In this document: piece after piece, positions 26,276 to 35,841 of the stretch | Layout of the letters: the number at the start of each line of letters is the position of its first letter | How positions within the stretch are numbered: the stretch's first letter is position 1 | Origin: Planctomycetaceae bacterium UBA2972 | GTDB lineage: Bacteria; Planctomycetota; Planctomycetia; Pirellulales; Pirellulaceae | Assembly (NCBI GenBank): GCA_002348315.1 | Contig: DEAW01000153.1 | Location: 1-58,555, forward strand | DNA length: 58,555 bases | Reading direction: 5' to 3' | Notes under the pieces: generated by a model | The model's input: the letters and a program-made list of their open reading frames with translations, nothing else | The model's database searches: none | What the model was told of the DNA's origin: nothing | Position numbers and translations under genes: made by a program

Positions 26276-29200
26276 TTGTCGATGATTTCGATTTTGATTT
26301 CGTCGCTGTTAGCCCGCAATTCAGGAGCGTACATGGCGTAGCCAATGGTTGGCAGAGCTGAGAATTTTCCCGGAATCTCTGCTCGGACCTGATAAGTGAA
26401 ACTATGTTTACCCCGACTAATACGATGCAGGAAGTAATTGACACTTTCATCCCGCATTTCACGATAGGCGCTCAGTCCTGAGTAGACCCAACCACTTCGT
26501 ACATCTACCGGTTCCACGCCCGCAGCTTTGCGATCTTCGAACATTAGGTATTCGTAATCGTTCTTGCTCTCAAAGATCAGTTCGACTTCGATGATGTCTC
26601 CGCTTTCAACCTGATCGCCGGTGCTTAACGGGATCCGTTTGTAATTTTCGTTTTTCTGTTGGACGACCTGACCACGATTACCGGCGACGTCCATGCCCTT
26701 ATGGTCGGCAACGACTTTGTAATACAAGCGTTCAACCTTAATTTCAAGTCCGGCCTTCTCGATAAAGTCCTCAAGGGTGAAGTTGGTTGAGTAGACGTTA
26801 AAGTAAACAGGACCTTTTCCTTGTCGACGAATCTCTACGGTATGTTCACCCGAGGTGACTTCGTCTCCTGTGAGGATCAACTTGTTGTCAAACGAGAATA
26901 GATTGGAAGCATCAATTTCTACTTCTTTGTGCTTCTCACCGTCCAACCAGACTTCAACCGTCATGTCCGGAGACGCTTCGCCGGTCGCCTTTAGATATTC
27001 TGAAAACGCTTCGATACACAGTGACGTGTCACGAGTCGACTTCCAGTAAGTGGCATGTTTACGATTGTTGAGTAAGTACTTCACCAACCGGGAGGCTTGC
27101 AGACTCTGTGGTTTCACTCGAGCCAATAGTTTGAGGTAAAACGCATTTGTTTCAATCTCGTCACCATACCAGTACCACCAGTGATGACCTGCCGGTAATT
27201 CAAGGTAAGCGGTTTCATTTTCTTCATCTTGAATCAAGTATTGCTCGATATTGCGTACGACCATGGTGAGACGGTCCTGGTGATCAACCGTTTCGAGTCC
27301 CAGGGCGAAGACGACATTTCCGTACACACTAAGTTTGGTGCGATCACGATAGAGGAAATCCTGCATCTCGGTATTGTTGACATCGGATTCAGTCAGAATC
27401 ATATAGATCAATGCATCGCGATTGTCGGCATAAAGCTTGTAAGGGTTTGCTTTCGCGTTGGCACGCTTTAGTTTGGAAACTTCGGCAGCCTGGTGATTGG
27501 TTAACCACTTAATGCCGCGAGCGAGTACGTTGGCGTCCACTTTAATGCCGTTTTGACGAGCGACCTGGAAACCGTGAATGACGACGGCTGTGGTATGCGG
27601 ATAACTATAATGTCGGCCTCCGCCAAACCAACCCCAGCCTCCATCCGGATTCTGCATGTTGGTAAGGCGTGTCACACCAGCCTGGACAATTTTCTGCATC
27701 TCGGCCTGATTGAAAACAGGGTTGCTGTCAAATCGTCGCCATTGTTGAGCTCGCTGCTGATCATCCCCAATTTCCTGAGCGTTGAGGTTGGTACGTTTAT
27801 TGCGAATGTCTTCCAGGTTCAGATCCATGTTCAGCAGCGTTTGTTGCGTGATGGCTGCAGGTAGGAAGCGATTCAGCGTTTGTTCGGTACATCCGTAAGG
27901 GTAAGCGAGCATGTAAGGTAACGCGTCTACCATGGCTGCTGCCAGTGTCGGAGAGTACCGGATTTCAAGTACCGATTGCTCGGGCTTACGCTGCTCGGGT
28001 ACGCGGAATGCAAGTGTTGCGTCGTTTTGATCAGGTCGAATCGTACCTGCCCACGATTCAGTCTTTAGGATGCCATGGACGTAAACAGGGAAGGACATTT
28101 CAACGGCATCGGACTCCTCATCGGTTAATGCCTGAAGTTGAATGGTGGTTTCGCCTTCGCCCTGGACTTTGACGACCCAGTCGACACGAGTTTCTCCGTT
28201 TGCATCCACTCTAACTTCACGTTCGGCGTCGTCTAAGGCGAGTAGGTATTTGCCATCCACTAATAGTTTTGTCGTCACAACCTTTTGGGTGTCCAGGTAG
28301 TTGTGGACATTGGCGGAAATGACAACTTCGTCGGTCTCGGTGAAGAATCGCGGAGCCTGTAGTCTGACAATCAGGTCCTTGCGAGTAATCACTTCGGTAT
28401 GCCCTTCGCCCACATTGGTGCCATGGCCCATTGCCCACACGTTGACCTTCCAGGTCGTGAGGTTTTCAGGCATCTCAAATTCGACTTCAGCGAAACCTTC
28501 TTTGTCAGTTGAAAGCGTGCCCACCCAAAGAGCAGTGTCTGCAAAGTTCTTGCGGACCGTCGCTTCCATGTTCTCACCTTGAAGCCCCTGGCTATCTGTG
28601 GGGTCTGCTAAGCCGATTTGATTTGCATCGACTTCTTCGCCCATGTCGAATGCCAACGCACCGTCTTCGGCAACCATCGAGGATGATTCCATCGCGGCAG
28701 CCGGCATCGCTCCGCCCTCTCGCATGCCAGCCATCATGGCGCTCTTGCGAGCGGTCTGAGCAAGATAGGCGTCTTGATTTCGGAAGCGGCTATTCTTGGT
28801 CAGGTATTTTGCATCGCCTTTGTCTTTGCCAAGCAAACTCATATCTTCGGCTACCGTGTATCCAAAGACGCCGAGTACGGCCATTTGATTGGTGCCAGGT
28901 GCAACCCGTTCGTAAGAGTAGCGAAGCAGATTGGATTCGTGGCGTGGATAGTGACTTCGTCTCCATTTCCAGAAGAATTCCTGAATGCCGGGAATATTGC
29001 TTCCACCGGAGATATACTCCACCGACTTGTCATAAATCGAGACAATCGTCGATCCTTCAAAGGGTTCACCTTCATGATCGGTGAGTCGAACCTTGACTGT
29101 ACCTTTTTCGCTGGGTTTGAATGTCTCCGAGGAGGGTTCCACTTCCACATTGATAACTCGTTTCTCCGGTGGCACCACAATTTCCTTAGTGCTTTGGAAA

Positions 29201-32200
29201 ATTCGGCCATTGGCAACCGTGACGGCTTCCACATAAAAGTTTGGCATGTCCTTTTTGATGACGGTGATTTCTTCGACTGTGCTTTTGCCTTTCAGATTGA
29301 TGCGTTTAGGTGGGAGATAAACTCCGTTAGAAGGACGCACAAATAACAGTACCGTACTGTTGCGACGGTTCGTGTTGATTTGAAGTCTGACTGTGTCACC
29401 GGGGCGATATTCCGCTTTGTCAGGAACGAGTTCCAGGTCGCTATAGCGGAATCCCGCTCCATCGAACCCCGCTCCGATGATGGTGAAGATGTATCCCCCT
29501 TCGATAACGTGTCCGTTTCCGTCGTCGACTTCATAGGAGATGCGATACTGACCACTCTCTTTGGCTTTGATTTGCTGGCTGGCCAGTCCCTGAGCATCCG
29601 TATTTAGATTCCAGGTTTGCACGACTCGTTCTACCGGTTCGTTATCACGGTTGTAACTGATTTTGAGAAGACGCAGTTTCCCTTTGCCCTGAACCGGCCG
29701 GTTGTCGAGCGTCTTCGCGTTAAAACTGGCGTGGATGGTGTCACCGGAATGGTAATACCCCCGATCGACCCAACTGAAGACTGTAAAAGGTTTGCGAGTT
29801 GCAAGTACGGATCCGTTACCAACGATCGTACGCCGGGATTGATCTCGCACTTCGGCGACGATTTCATAACGATGATCGGAATTGGGGTGCAGTTCTTTGG
29901 CGATGGCCGAATCGATTTCCAGCTCAACGGTACCGTCAGCATTGAGCTCGACTTCCTGCTGGCTTATGAGTTCCGGAGGTATGTGGGGTGTACCATACCA
30001 CCACGGAAACGGTCGCACGCAGCCGACCCATTTGTGCCAGCCCGGATACCACGGGTAGTCGTAACAGTACCACCAGTATCCGGGACCGAAACACCAATCC
30101 CAGGCACGGTAGGGATACCAGTTTTGACTATGCGAGTATCGACGAATAGTGACTTTCACAGTTCCTTCGGTCACGGGAGCACCAAAGTAATAACGAGCGC
30201 TGACTTTGGCCTTAATAACCTCTCCCAGAGCGACGGGTTTGTCCGGAGCTTCGATGGTTACTTCGTATTCCGGTTTCTTGTATTCTTCGATGCGGAAGGT
30301 GTTTCCGCCAGAAACCTGATTAGAGCCGATGCCGTACACATGGAAGCGATAGACGCCGAGCATGGCATCTTCAGGGGCCTGCCATTCAAATTCGAACCCG
30401 CCATACTCGTCCGTTTTGACGTTTTTGCCGAGTACTTTTTCTCCACGAGGATTATAGAGTTCCAGCGAGGCAGAGATATTGGCGAATTGGCTGACGTCGT
30501 CTTTGTCATACTGTGCTTTACGTAACCAGAATTTTGATTTGACGGTTTGGTTGGGGCGATAGACGGGGCGATCCGTCACGATAAAGACCTTGCTCTGCTT
30601 GTACTGCTGATCGTGTATTTGACCGTACCAGATGCCATGGAATCCCAAATAAGCAAACCGACCATCACCGTCTCGAGCCGTCGTAATCCACTGCAGATTA
30701 GTTGGTGCGAGGTCTTTGCCCACGATGACCATTCCATTGTCGTCTGCTGTTTCGACGAACCTTTTAACAATGTTGTTTATCTTTCCTTCTTTGGTTCGCG
30801 TTTGGCGGAAACCAAAGAAATCCAGTTTGGTGTTGGGCAAGGGAGCTCCGCTGACGGAATCGGCGAGATAGAACATTTGACCGTTATTGGTGGCCATCTT
30901 CACCATCGTGGTGTTGTTCAGCCAGTAAACAATAGAACTGGTGTTTCCGCCTTCGACTTTGGCCGTGATTTTGTAAGCTCCTGTGGCCTTAATTGGGACT
31001 TCCACGGTGATGCGTTTGTCGAAGTGATGATCCCGGGGTTCGAGGTCGACAGACCAGTCGGTAACCTTTTCGTTGATATAACGCGCGGCGTTCTGGTGAT
31101 ACATCAAATTGCTGATGTCATTGATCGTGTATTGGACATCCGATGCTCGATTTAAATCAATGTGCGTTTTGACATCCGCGAGCAATTTGGGAACGTCGAT
31201 TCGATGGGCCGTGAAAGTGACTTTGTCTGCGTTACGAAATTTGTAAGTGAAGACATTCTGTTCATTCGTCGTTTGCCCGGAAATTGGGTCGAAAGCTCCC
31301 CAGTTACCAACGATGGTTTCGAGCGTCTTGTGAATGCCGTAATTCTTTGTCACCTGCGGAAACCGTTTGATGACGCTACGTAGTACTTCGGCTGCTTTCG
31401 GGTATTGGCGACGGTTTTGATACAGTTGCGAAAGTGTCGTGCTGGCCTGGATGATGTGGCCGGCTTGCTGTGAGTCGCTGGAATTAGCAATTCCCTTGAG
31501 GATTTGGACAAAATTGAATTCTTTGGGAAGGTCAAACCGCTGCATTCCGGTGGCTAGATGAGCAATCGTTTCGCTGTCACTCAGAGAGGTCAGGGCGTAT
31601 CTGCCCGTGGCCGGATTGTCTTCATTGTCTTCAAGTTGCCGACCGACCAATCCCGCTCCGTATTGCTGCATGGTCTGGACGCCAAATTGGCCATGCAGAA
31701 ATTGAGCAAACAGATATTGTGTATAGATTTTTTGAGGAGGATAGACGACGCCCGCCTGATTCAATGCCCAGCGATATCGTTCTCCGTCTGACTTGGCATC
31801 TTTCCAGTTGTCGGGGAGCTGATGAAATACCGGGTTGTTGTCTTTATCTACGGGAGCTCCCTGGCCGCCATAGCCATTGCCGTAACCTTCTCCGTACTCC
31901 GGTAGCTCGGACAGATCTGTTAGTGCCTGCATTCTCCAGACGCCTCGGTAGTTCTTCCAGGCTTGTGAGAATTGAATCAGAAAATTGGAAACTTCGCTCT
32001 TGTTGCCATCCTGGATTGCCAGTGGTAATGCCTGGTTTAATAGTTGCAAGCCACGAATGCGGTCTCGTTCCTGACTATTGCGAGCAGTACCTGTCATGCG
32101 TTGCGGGGCACGCTGCCATTGATTGTCGATGATGATTCCATATTTAGGTGCTGACTGATATTGCCCAGCAACGGCCTGCAGTACTCTCCAGTCATTACTT

Positions 32201-32580
32201 TGTACTTCGACAACCTTTTCAATCAGTGCATCCCATTTAGGGTAATACCGCATTCGCTGGATGCATTGGAAAAGTATGGAGAGATCATCGACCAGCGGTT
32301 TGCCCCCGGCTTTTGGGTCGGTAGCAATTTTTTCATACGCTTCAAAGGCTTCTTTATAGTTTCCGTCGGTGTAGAGCTTCCTTGCTTTTTCACGAACGTC
32401 CGCGGTGATGGTATCGGCATTATCGGGCTTGGCAGTCTGCTCAGCGGTGGCGGCAGGTTGAGCAACCTGAGTTACATCTAATGGCGGGACGTTCGACGTG
32501 TCAGAGATTGTGTGATAAGAATTGGCCAGAACAATAAGTATTGCAACCAGACAAACGACCGTACCAATGATCCGTTTCAT
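26272..32580 (-). CDS. Alpha-2-macroglobulin family protein, giant, exported
   Basis: This is a 2102-residue protein with an N-terminal signal or anchor helix (residues about 4-20, no lipobox). A TPR-like region near 55-130 and further helical repeats precede the MG domains. MG2 is recognisable as DRPVYRPNQTVKSKFWLR near 670. The central alpha-2-macroglobulin domain has TALWVGTLSTDKEGFAEVEF near 1350. The thioester-type loop is YPYGCTEQTLNRF with Cys1564 and Gln1567, matching the bacterial CxEQ pattern. The terpenoid-toroid-like helices follow, with GGWGWFGGGRHYSYPHTTAV. Such proteins are thought to trap proteases or to couple with cell-wall repair. No pbpC neighbour is present. Residues 815-871 form a striking aromatic-rich insertion. 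Two-thirds of the length is confidently assignable. Confidence 0.9.
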   Translation of the reverse strand: MKRIIGTVVCLVAILIVLANSYHTISDTSNVPPLDVTQVAQPAATAEQTAKPDNADTITADVREKARKLYTDGNYKEAFEAYEKIATDPKAGGKPLVDDLSILFQCIQRMRYYPKWDALIEKVVEVQSNDWRVLQAVAGQYQSAPKYGIIIDNQWQRAPQRMTGTARNSQERDRIRGLQLLNQALPLAIQDGNKSEVSNFLIQFSQAWKNYRGVWRMQALTDLSELPEYGEGYGNGYGGQGAPVDKDNNPVFHQLPDNWKDAKSDGERYRWALNQAGVVYPPQKIYTQYLFAQFLHGQFGVQTMQQYGAGLVGRQLEDNEDNPATGRYALTSLSDSETIAHLATGMQRFDLPKEFNFVQILKGIANSSDSQQAGHIIQASTTLSQLYQNRRQYPKAAEVLRSVIKRFPQVTKNYGIHKTLETIVGNWGAFDPISGQTTNEQNVFTYKFRNADKVTFTAHRIDVPKLLADVKTHIDLNRASDVQYTINDISNLMYHQNAARYINEKVTDWSVDLEPRDHHFDKRITVEVPIKATGAYKITAKVEGGNTSSIVYWLNNTTMVKMATNNGQMFYLADSVSGAPLPNTKLDFFGFRQTRTKEGKINNIVKRFVETADDNGMVIVGKDLAPTNLQWITTARDGDGRFAYLGFHGIWYGQIHDQQYKQSKVFIVTDRPVYRPNQTVKSKFWLRKAQYDKDDVSQFANISASLELYNPRGEKVLGKNVKTDEYGGFEFEWQAPEDAMLGVYRFHVYGIGSNQVSGGNTFRIEEYKKPEYEVTIEAPDKPVALGEVIKAKVSARYYFGAPVTEGTVKVTIRRYSHSQNWYPYRAWDWCFGPGYWWYCYDYPWYPGWHKWVGCVRPFPWWYGTPHIPPELISQQEVELNADGTVELEIDSAIAKELHPNSDHRYEIVAEVRDQSRRTIVGNGSVLATRKPFTVFSWVDRGYYHSGDTIHASFNAKTLDNRPVQGKGKLRLLKISYNRDNEPVERVVQTWNLNTDAQGLASQQIKAKESGQYRISYEVDDGNGHVIEGGYIFTIIGAGFDGAGFRYSDLELVPDKAEYRPGDTVRLQINTNRRNSTVLLFVRPSNGVYLPPKRINLKGKSTVEEITVIKKDMPNFYVEAVTVANGRIFQSTKEIVVPPEKRVINVEVEPSSETFKPSEKGTVKVRLTDHEGEPFEGSTIVSIYDKSVEYISGGSNIPGIQEFFWKWRRSHYPRHESNLLRYSYERVAPGTNQMAVLGVFGYTVAEDMSLLGKDKGDAKYLTKNSRFRNQDAYLAQTARKSAMMAGMREGGAMPAAAMESSSMVAEDGALAFDMGEEVDANQIGLADPTDSQGLQGENMEATVRKNFADTALWVGTLSTDKEGFAEVEFEMPENLTTWKVNVWAMGHGTNVGEGHTEVITRKDLIVRLQAPRFFTETDEVVISANVHNYLDTQKVVTTKLLVDGKYLLALDDAEREVRVDANGETRVDWVVKVQGEGETTIQLQALTDEESDAVEMSFPVYVHGILKTESWAGTIRPDQNDATLAFRVPEQRKPEQSVLEIRYSPTLAAAMVDALPYMLAYPYGCTEQTLNRFLPAAITQQTLLNMDLNLEDIRNKRTNLNAQEIGDDQQRAQQWRRFDSNPVFNQAEMQKIVQAGVTRLTNMQNPDGGWGWFGGGRHYSYPHTTAVVIHGFQVARQNGIKVDANVLARGIKWLTNHQAAEVSKLKRANAKANPYKLYADNRDALIYMILTESDVNNTEMQDFLYRDRTKLSVYGNVVFALGLETVDHQDRLTMVVRNIEQYLIQDEENETAYLELPAGHHWWYWYGDEIETNAFYLKLLARVKPQSLQASRLVKYLLNNRKHATYWKSTRDTSLCIEAFSEYLKATGEASPDMTVEVWLDGEKHKEVEIDASNLFSFDNKLILTGDEVTSGEHTVEIRRQGKGPVYFNVYSTNFTLEDFIEKAGLEIKVERLYYKVVADHKGMDVAGNRGQVVQQKNENYKRIPLSTGDQVESGDIIEVELIFESKNDYEYLMFEDRKAAGVEPVDVRSGWVYSGLSAYREMRDESVNYFLHRISRGKHSFTYQVRAEIPGKFSALPTIGYAMYAPELRANSDEIKIEIIDK

Positions 32581-32815
32581 AACAGCATTCCGTTTAGATA
32601 AGAATAGACGTGGGAGTCAGGAAACCACTTGTTTGAGTGTACAGTTTTGACGAATTATTCGGTTGCCTGGTTCCCTGAATTTCTCAAAAAATGCGAATTC
32701 ACTTTGCTGAGTACAGATTTCTGTATGATACGTTCTATATAAGCGAGACTATTCTTTGTTGCACGGCGAAAAAATATCGGTTTCAGTATAGAATTCCATG
32801 AGGAAGAGAACTGAG

Positions 32816-34411
32816 ATGAGTGAACAGATAAACCCCTACATGGTCTTTTTGGACCTCGATACGGCTCCGTCGAAGCCAACCCTGTATCAATTGCTCCGTG
32901 TTGATCAGCAAGAGCAGGATCACGATGTCATCGGCAAAGCGTGTGAACAGGCATTGGCACAGGTGCGAAGCTATAAGCCTGGTTCCAATGCCCGTATTTG
33001 GGCCGCGATTCTGGACGAAATCTCGGAAGCTCGGATGGTTCTTACCAATCCCGGGAAACGTGAGCAATACGATCAACAATTGGCTTCCGGGGAAGAGCCG
33101 GGTGTCCTGGAGCTATTAGAATTAGCCGGACCTGTTGAAAGCGTTGTCGATGGGACAGCGACGAGCTCGAATTCTGATCAGGTTGAGCCAACCGACCCCG
33201 GTCCCTCACTAGCTGATCAGCTTGTTCCGTCTCATCTTGCAAGTGGAACGGGGATGAACGTTGGTGTTTCACCACAACCCATAGCCACTCCAGTTGCCCG
33301 GTCGCCACAGATTCCCGTGGCGACCCAGGTTCCGCTAACGGTTGGATCCACTTCGGAAGCAGGGCTTGGCAATGTTGCCAGTCCGGTTTCGCAATCTTCC
33401 GCCTCGTTCTCATTGGAGAACGGAACCGGGGCATCGTCAGCCCGAGTGTCGCGGAGACGCAAGCGTAAGTCTCAAAGTGGATTTCCGATGCCCCTGATTC
33501 TTGTGACCGTGATGTTGCTGGGCGGAGGAATTACGGCACTCGTATTGATTAATGGTGGAAACACAGAAATAGCGCAGCAGGAACCGGATCAAAATCTGGG
33601 TGAAGATGAGAAACCCGGCAGTGTCATAATGCCTGTTAATCCGGATGAGAGTACTAAGCCAGACGCCAATACTGAAGACTCCGAACTCAGGCCTGTCGAT
33701 CCTCAGCCAAAGGATCCGGGGACAGGTGAAAACCCGTTGAAGCCATTGCCGGAGAAATTTGGAAAGCCCGAACCTGATCCAATGCCGGAGGAAAAACCCG
33801 CAGAGCCGATGCCGGAAAAACCTGAGGTTGAGACAGAGAACACCGAGCCAGAACGGGAACCGTTGACCGACGACGAGAAAAAGCAATTGAGTGAAGCGCT
33901 GAAGATTGCCAGATTGGCATTGGCCGAGCGTAATATGGAGATCGTTTTGGAGAAATTAAACAGTGTCAGTGCTCTGGCTCGAACGGGGGCACCTGCGGAG
34001 GCTTTTCAACGTCTTAAGTTGATGCATGAGTTGGTTACCAACTTTGATCGCCTCGCAAATCAAGCGATGGATGGTTATCAATCCGGCTCGGAAATCAATG
34101 TTGGTTCAAGCACCAAAGCCGTTGTTGTGGAGGTGACTCCGGAAGAACTGACGATCAAAGCAGCAGGAGTGGTGCGGTCGCATCCCAGGAATAAGCTTTC
34201 GGTCGGATTGGCAATGGGCATTGCTTCGACCAATTTTAACGACCCGGTGATGACTCCTTATATGAAAGCGGCGTATTTAGTTACGCTCAAGAGTGATCGT
34301 TTTGTGAATCAGGCACGTGAAATGTGGCAGTCTGGTAATAGCGCAAGTGCGAATATCCCGGCAGACGCTTTTGAGGCCTTCGTGAAAGATAACTACGAGT
34401 TTGACGAATAG
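32816..34411 (+). CDS. Membrane protein with degenerate J-like N-terminal domain
   Basis: This 531-residue protein is of unknown function. Residues about 7-90 (NPYMVFLDLD, TLYQLLRVD, then LDEISEARMVLTNPGKREQYDQQL) look like a J-domain relative common in planctomycete proteins, but the HPD loop is missing. A Ser/Thr/Pro-rich linker and a basic RRRKRK stop precede one membrane helix near 225-245 (PLILVTVMLLGGGITALVLIN). An extracytoplasmic Pro/Glu/Lys-rich stretch then runs to about 355. The C-terminal 175 residues begin with an alpha-helical LSEALKIARLALAERNMEIV segment. ATG 32816 is preferred over 32798 because GAGGAAGAG lies upstream of it. The gene is divergent from the macroglobulin gene, which might place both in the envelope. 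Confidence 0.75.
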   Translation: MSEQINPYMVFLDLDTAPSKPTLYQLLRVDQQEQDHDVIGKACEQALAQVRSYKPGSNARIWAAILDEISEARMVLTNPGKREQYDQQLASGEEPGVLELLELAGPVESVVDGTATSSNSDQVEPTDPGPSLADQLVPSHLASGTGMNVGVSPQPIATPVARSPQIPVATQVPLTVGSTSEAGLGNVASPVSQSSASFSLENGTGASSARVSRRRKRKSQSGFPMPLILVTVMLLGGGITALVLINGGNTEIAQQEPDQNLGEDEKPGSVIMPVNPDESTKPDANTEDSELRPVDPQPKDPGTGENPLKPLPEKFGKPEPDPMPEEKPAEPMPEKPEVETENTEPEREPLTDDEKKQLSEALKIARLALAERNMEIVLEKLNSVSALARTGAPAEAFQRLKLMHELVTNFDRLANQAMDGYQSGSEINVGSSTKAVVVEVTPEELTIKAAGVVRSHPRNKLSVGLAMGIASTNFNDPVMTPYMKAAYLVTLKSDRFVNQAREMWQSGNSASANIPADAFEAFVKDNYEFDE

Positions 34412-34944
34412 ACAGTTGGGCAGTTGAACAATTAAACAATTAGGCGACGGCGGAACCAGTGTTGATTCCAGTAGAAGCCTTCGTCGAGCCTTCAGCCGAC
34501 TTCGCCAGCTAACCCCAAAACATCTTGGTCCGCGTTCGCATGCTGACGCATGCTTCGGCGGATAAACTCCTGGTATCTGCAGTGTAGATCGGGTCTAAGT
34601 TGCACCATGTTGGCCAGCATTAGACCAACGGCGGAGAGTAACCGCATATGAACACACTGACTCGACGCATCAACGTTGCATCAAAAACAATGAGTTTCGC
34701 CGCTATGCCGTCGTCCTCCGGACTTTGGCGTATAAACTGCGCCCGACGCAGGAGGGCGAAGGCGGTCCCATGTCTTTTGAATAAAAGGGCGAAGGCCGGA
34801 CGGCCATAGCCGGTGTTTGAATAACGAATGTGGGGTGAATAAACTCGTTGACAGTTGGGCAATTGTCCAACCGTTCGTCGTGGCTTATTATGAATACTTC
34901 CAGAAATGGTCGTTCATGAACTTTAGAACTATAGGTTAGGAAAA
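34412..34944. repeat. 533-base non-coding island with degenerate repeats
   Basis: No convincing gene lies here. GACAGTTGGGCA occurs at 34411-34422 and again at 34850-34861 as an exact 12-base direct repeat near both ends. Inside are degenerate copies of a TTyGGCGkATAAACT motif (around 34554 and 34723) and of GGGCGAAGGC (around 34754 and 34787). There is also a GCATGC-tgac-GCATGC hairpin at 34538-34553. Base composition is locally richer in CG-containing repeats than the flanks. It looks like a decayed repeat element rather than a leader. Only the last 20 bases (ending TTAGGAAAA) serve dapA as ribosome binding site. Confidence 0.5.
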
Positions 34945-35835
34945 ATGGCACGCAAAGGCGCTGAATTCGCAGGACTGTCTGTAGCAATCACCACCCCACT
35001 TGTAAACGGTGAGGTCGATTATGACGCACTCAAGCAACAGGTCGAATTCCATGTAGAATCAGGTACGACTTGTCTCTGTCCGGTAGGTACCACGGGTGAA
35101 TCTCCAACACTCACTCATGAAGAACATGAACGCGTGATAGCCGAAGTTGTCCAGGCTGCAGCAGGCCGAATCAAGGTGATGGCCGGGACTGGTTCTAACA
35201 GTACGGCAGAAGCACTTCGTTTAACAGCCTGGGCTGCGAAAGAGGGAGCCGATGCCGCATTGATGGTTGCTCCGTACTACAACAAGCCTATGCAGGAAGG
35301 GTTCTACGAGCATTACAAGGCTGTTGCTGAACAAGTCGATATTCCGATTTGTGTGTATAACATCCCGGGGCGATCAGCAAAAAACATTGAGCCTGATACG
35401 ATTTGCCGGTTGGGAGAACTGGAAAACATCACGATGGTCAAAGAAGCGACCGGTTCGTTAGATCAGGCATCACAGATTATCTGCGGATCCAATCTGACGG
35501 TACTCAGCGGCGATGATAGCCTAACGCTTCCTTTAATGGCCATAGGCGGATCGGGCGTGATCAGTGTCGTAGGTAATGTTGTGCCCCAGGACATGATAGC
35601 GATGGTTAATGCTTATGCGTCAGGCGATATTCAAGCCGCACTGCAATGGCATATGAAACTGTTTCCGTTGTGTCGCGACATGCTTGGACTCGCCACTAAT
35701 CCGATTCCGGTCAAGTCAGCCATGGCGTTGCTTGGAATGGATACCGGTGAATTGCGTCTACCAATGACACCGTTAAATGATGCTCAGCTTGAATCGCTAC
35801 GTGGCACATTAACAGCTTACGGTTTGCTGTCCTAG
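34945..35835 (+). CDS. dapA: 4-hydroxy-tetrahydrodipicolinate synthase
   Basis: DapA condenses pyruvate with aspartate semialdehyde toward lysine and, if present, diaminopimelate. The 296-residue protein shows the TIM-barrel motifs of the family: VAITTPL, VGTTGESPTLTHEEH with the catalytic Thr pair, GTGSNST, the YYNKP tyrosine region, VYNIPGR, and the Schiff-base Lys in ITMVKEATGS. GSGVISVVGNVVP follows. The family also contains N-acetylneuraminate lyase and related aldolases, but the GTTGE and VYNxPxR pair fit DapA best. The glycosyltransferase gene follows after 6 bases, probably co-transcribed. Confidence 0.93.
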   Translation: MARKGAEFAGLSVAITTPLVNGEVDYDALKQQVEFHVESGTTCLCPVGTTGESPTLTHEEHERVIAEVVQAAAGRIKVMAGTGSNSTAEALRLTAWAAKEGADAALMVAPYYNKPMQEGFYEHYKAVAEQVDIPICVYNIPGRSAKNIEPDTICRLGELENITMVKEATGSLDQASQIICGSNLTVLSGDDSLTLPLMAIGGSGVISVVGNVVPQDMIAMVNAYASGDIQAALQWHMKLFPLCRDMLGLATNPIPVKSAMALLGMDTGELRLPMTPLNDAQLESLRGTLTAYGLLS

Positions 35836-35841
35836 CGAATC

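Noticed and set aside
29617..30525. Long + strand open frame (302 codons) inside the macroglobulin gene
   Set aside because: It lies wholly within a gene with strong family support on the other strand, has no recognised motif, and shows no independent start signal.
34620..34987. Small minus-strand frames in the repeat island
   Set aside because: They are built from degenerate repeats, partly overlap dapA, and have no ribosome binding site or motif.
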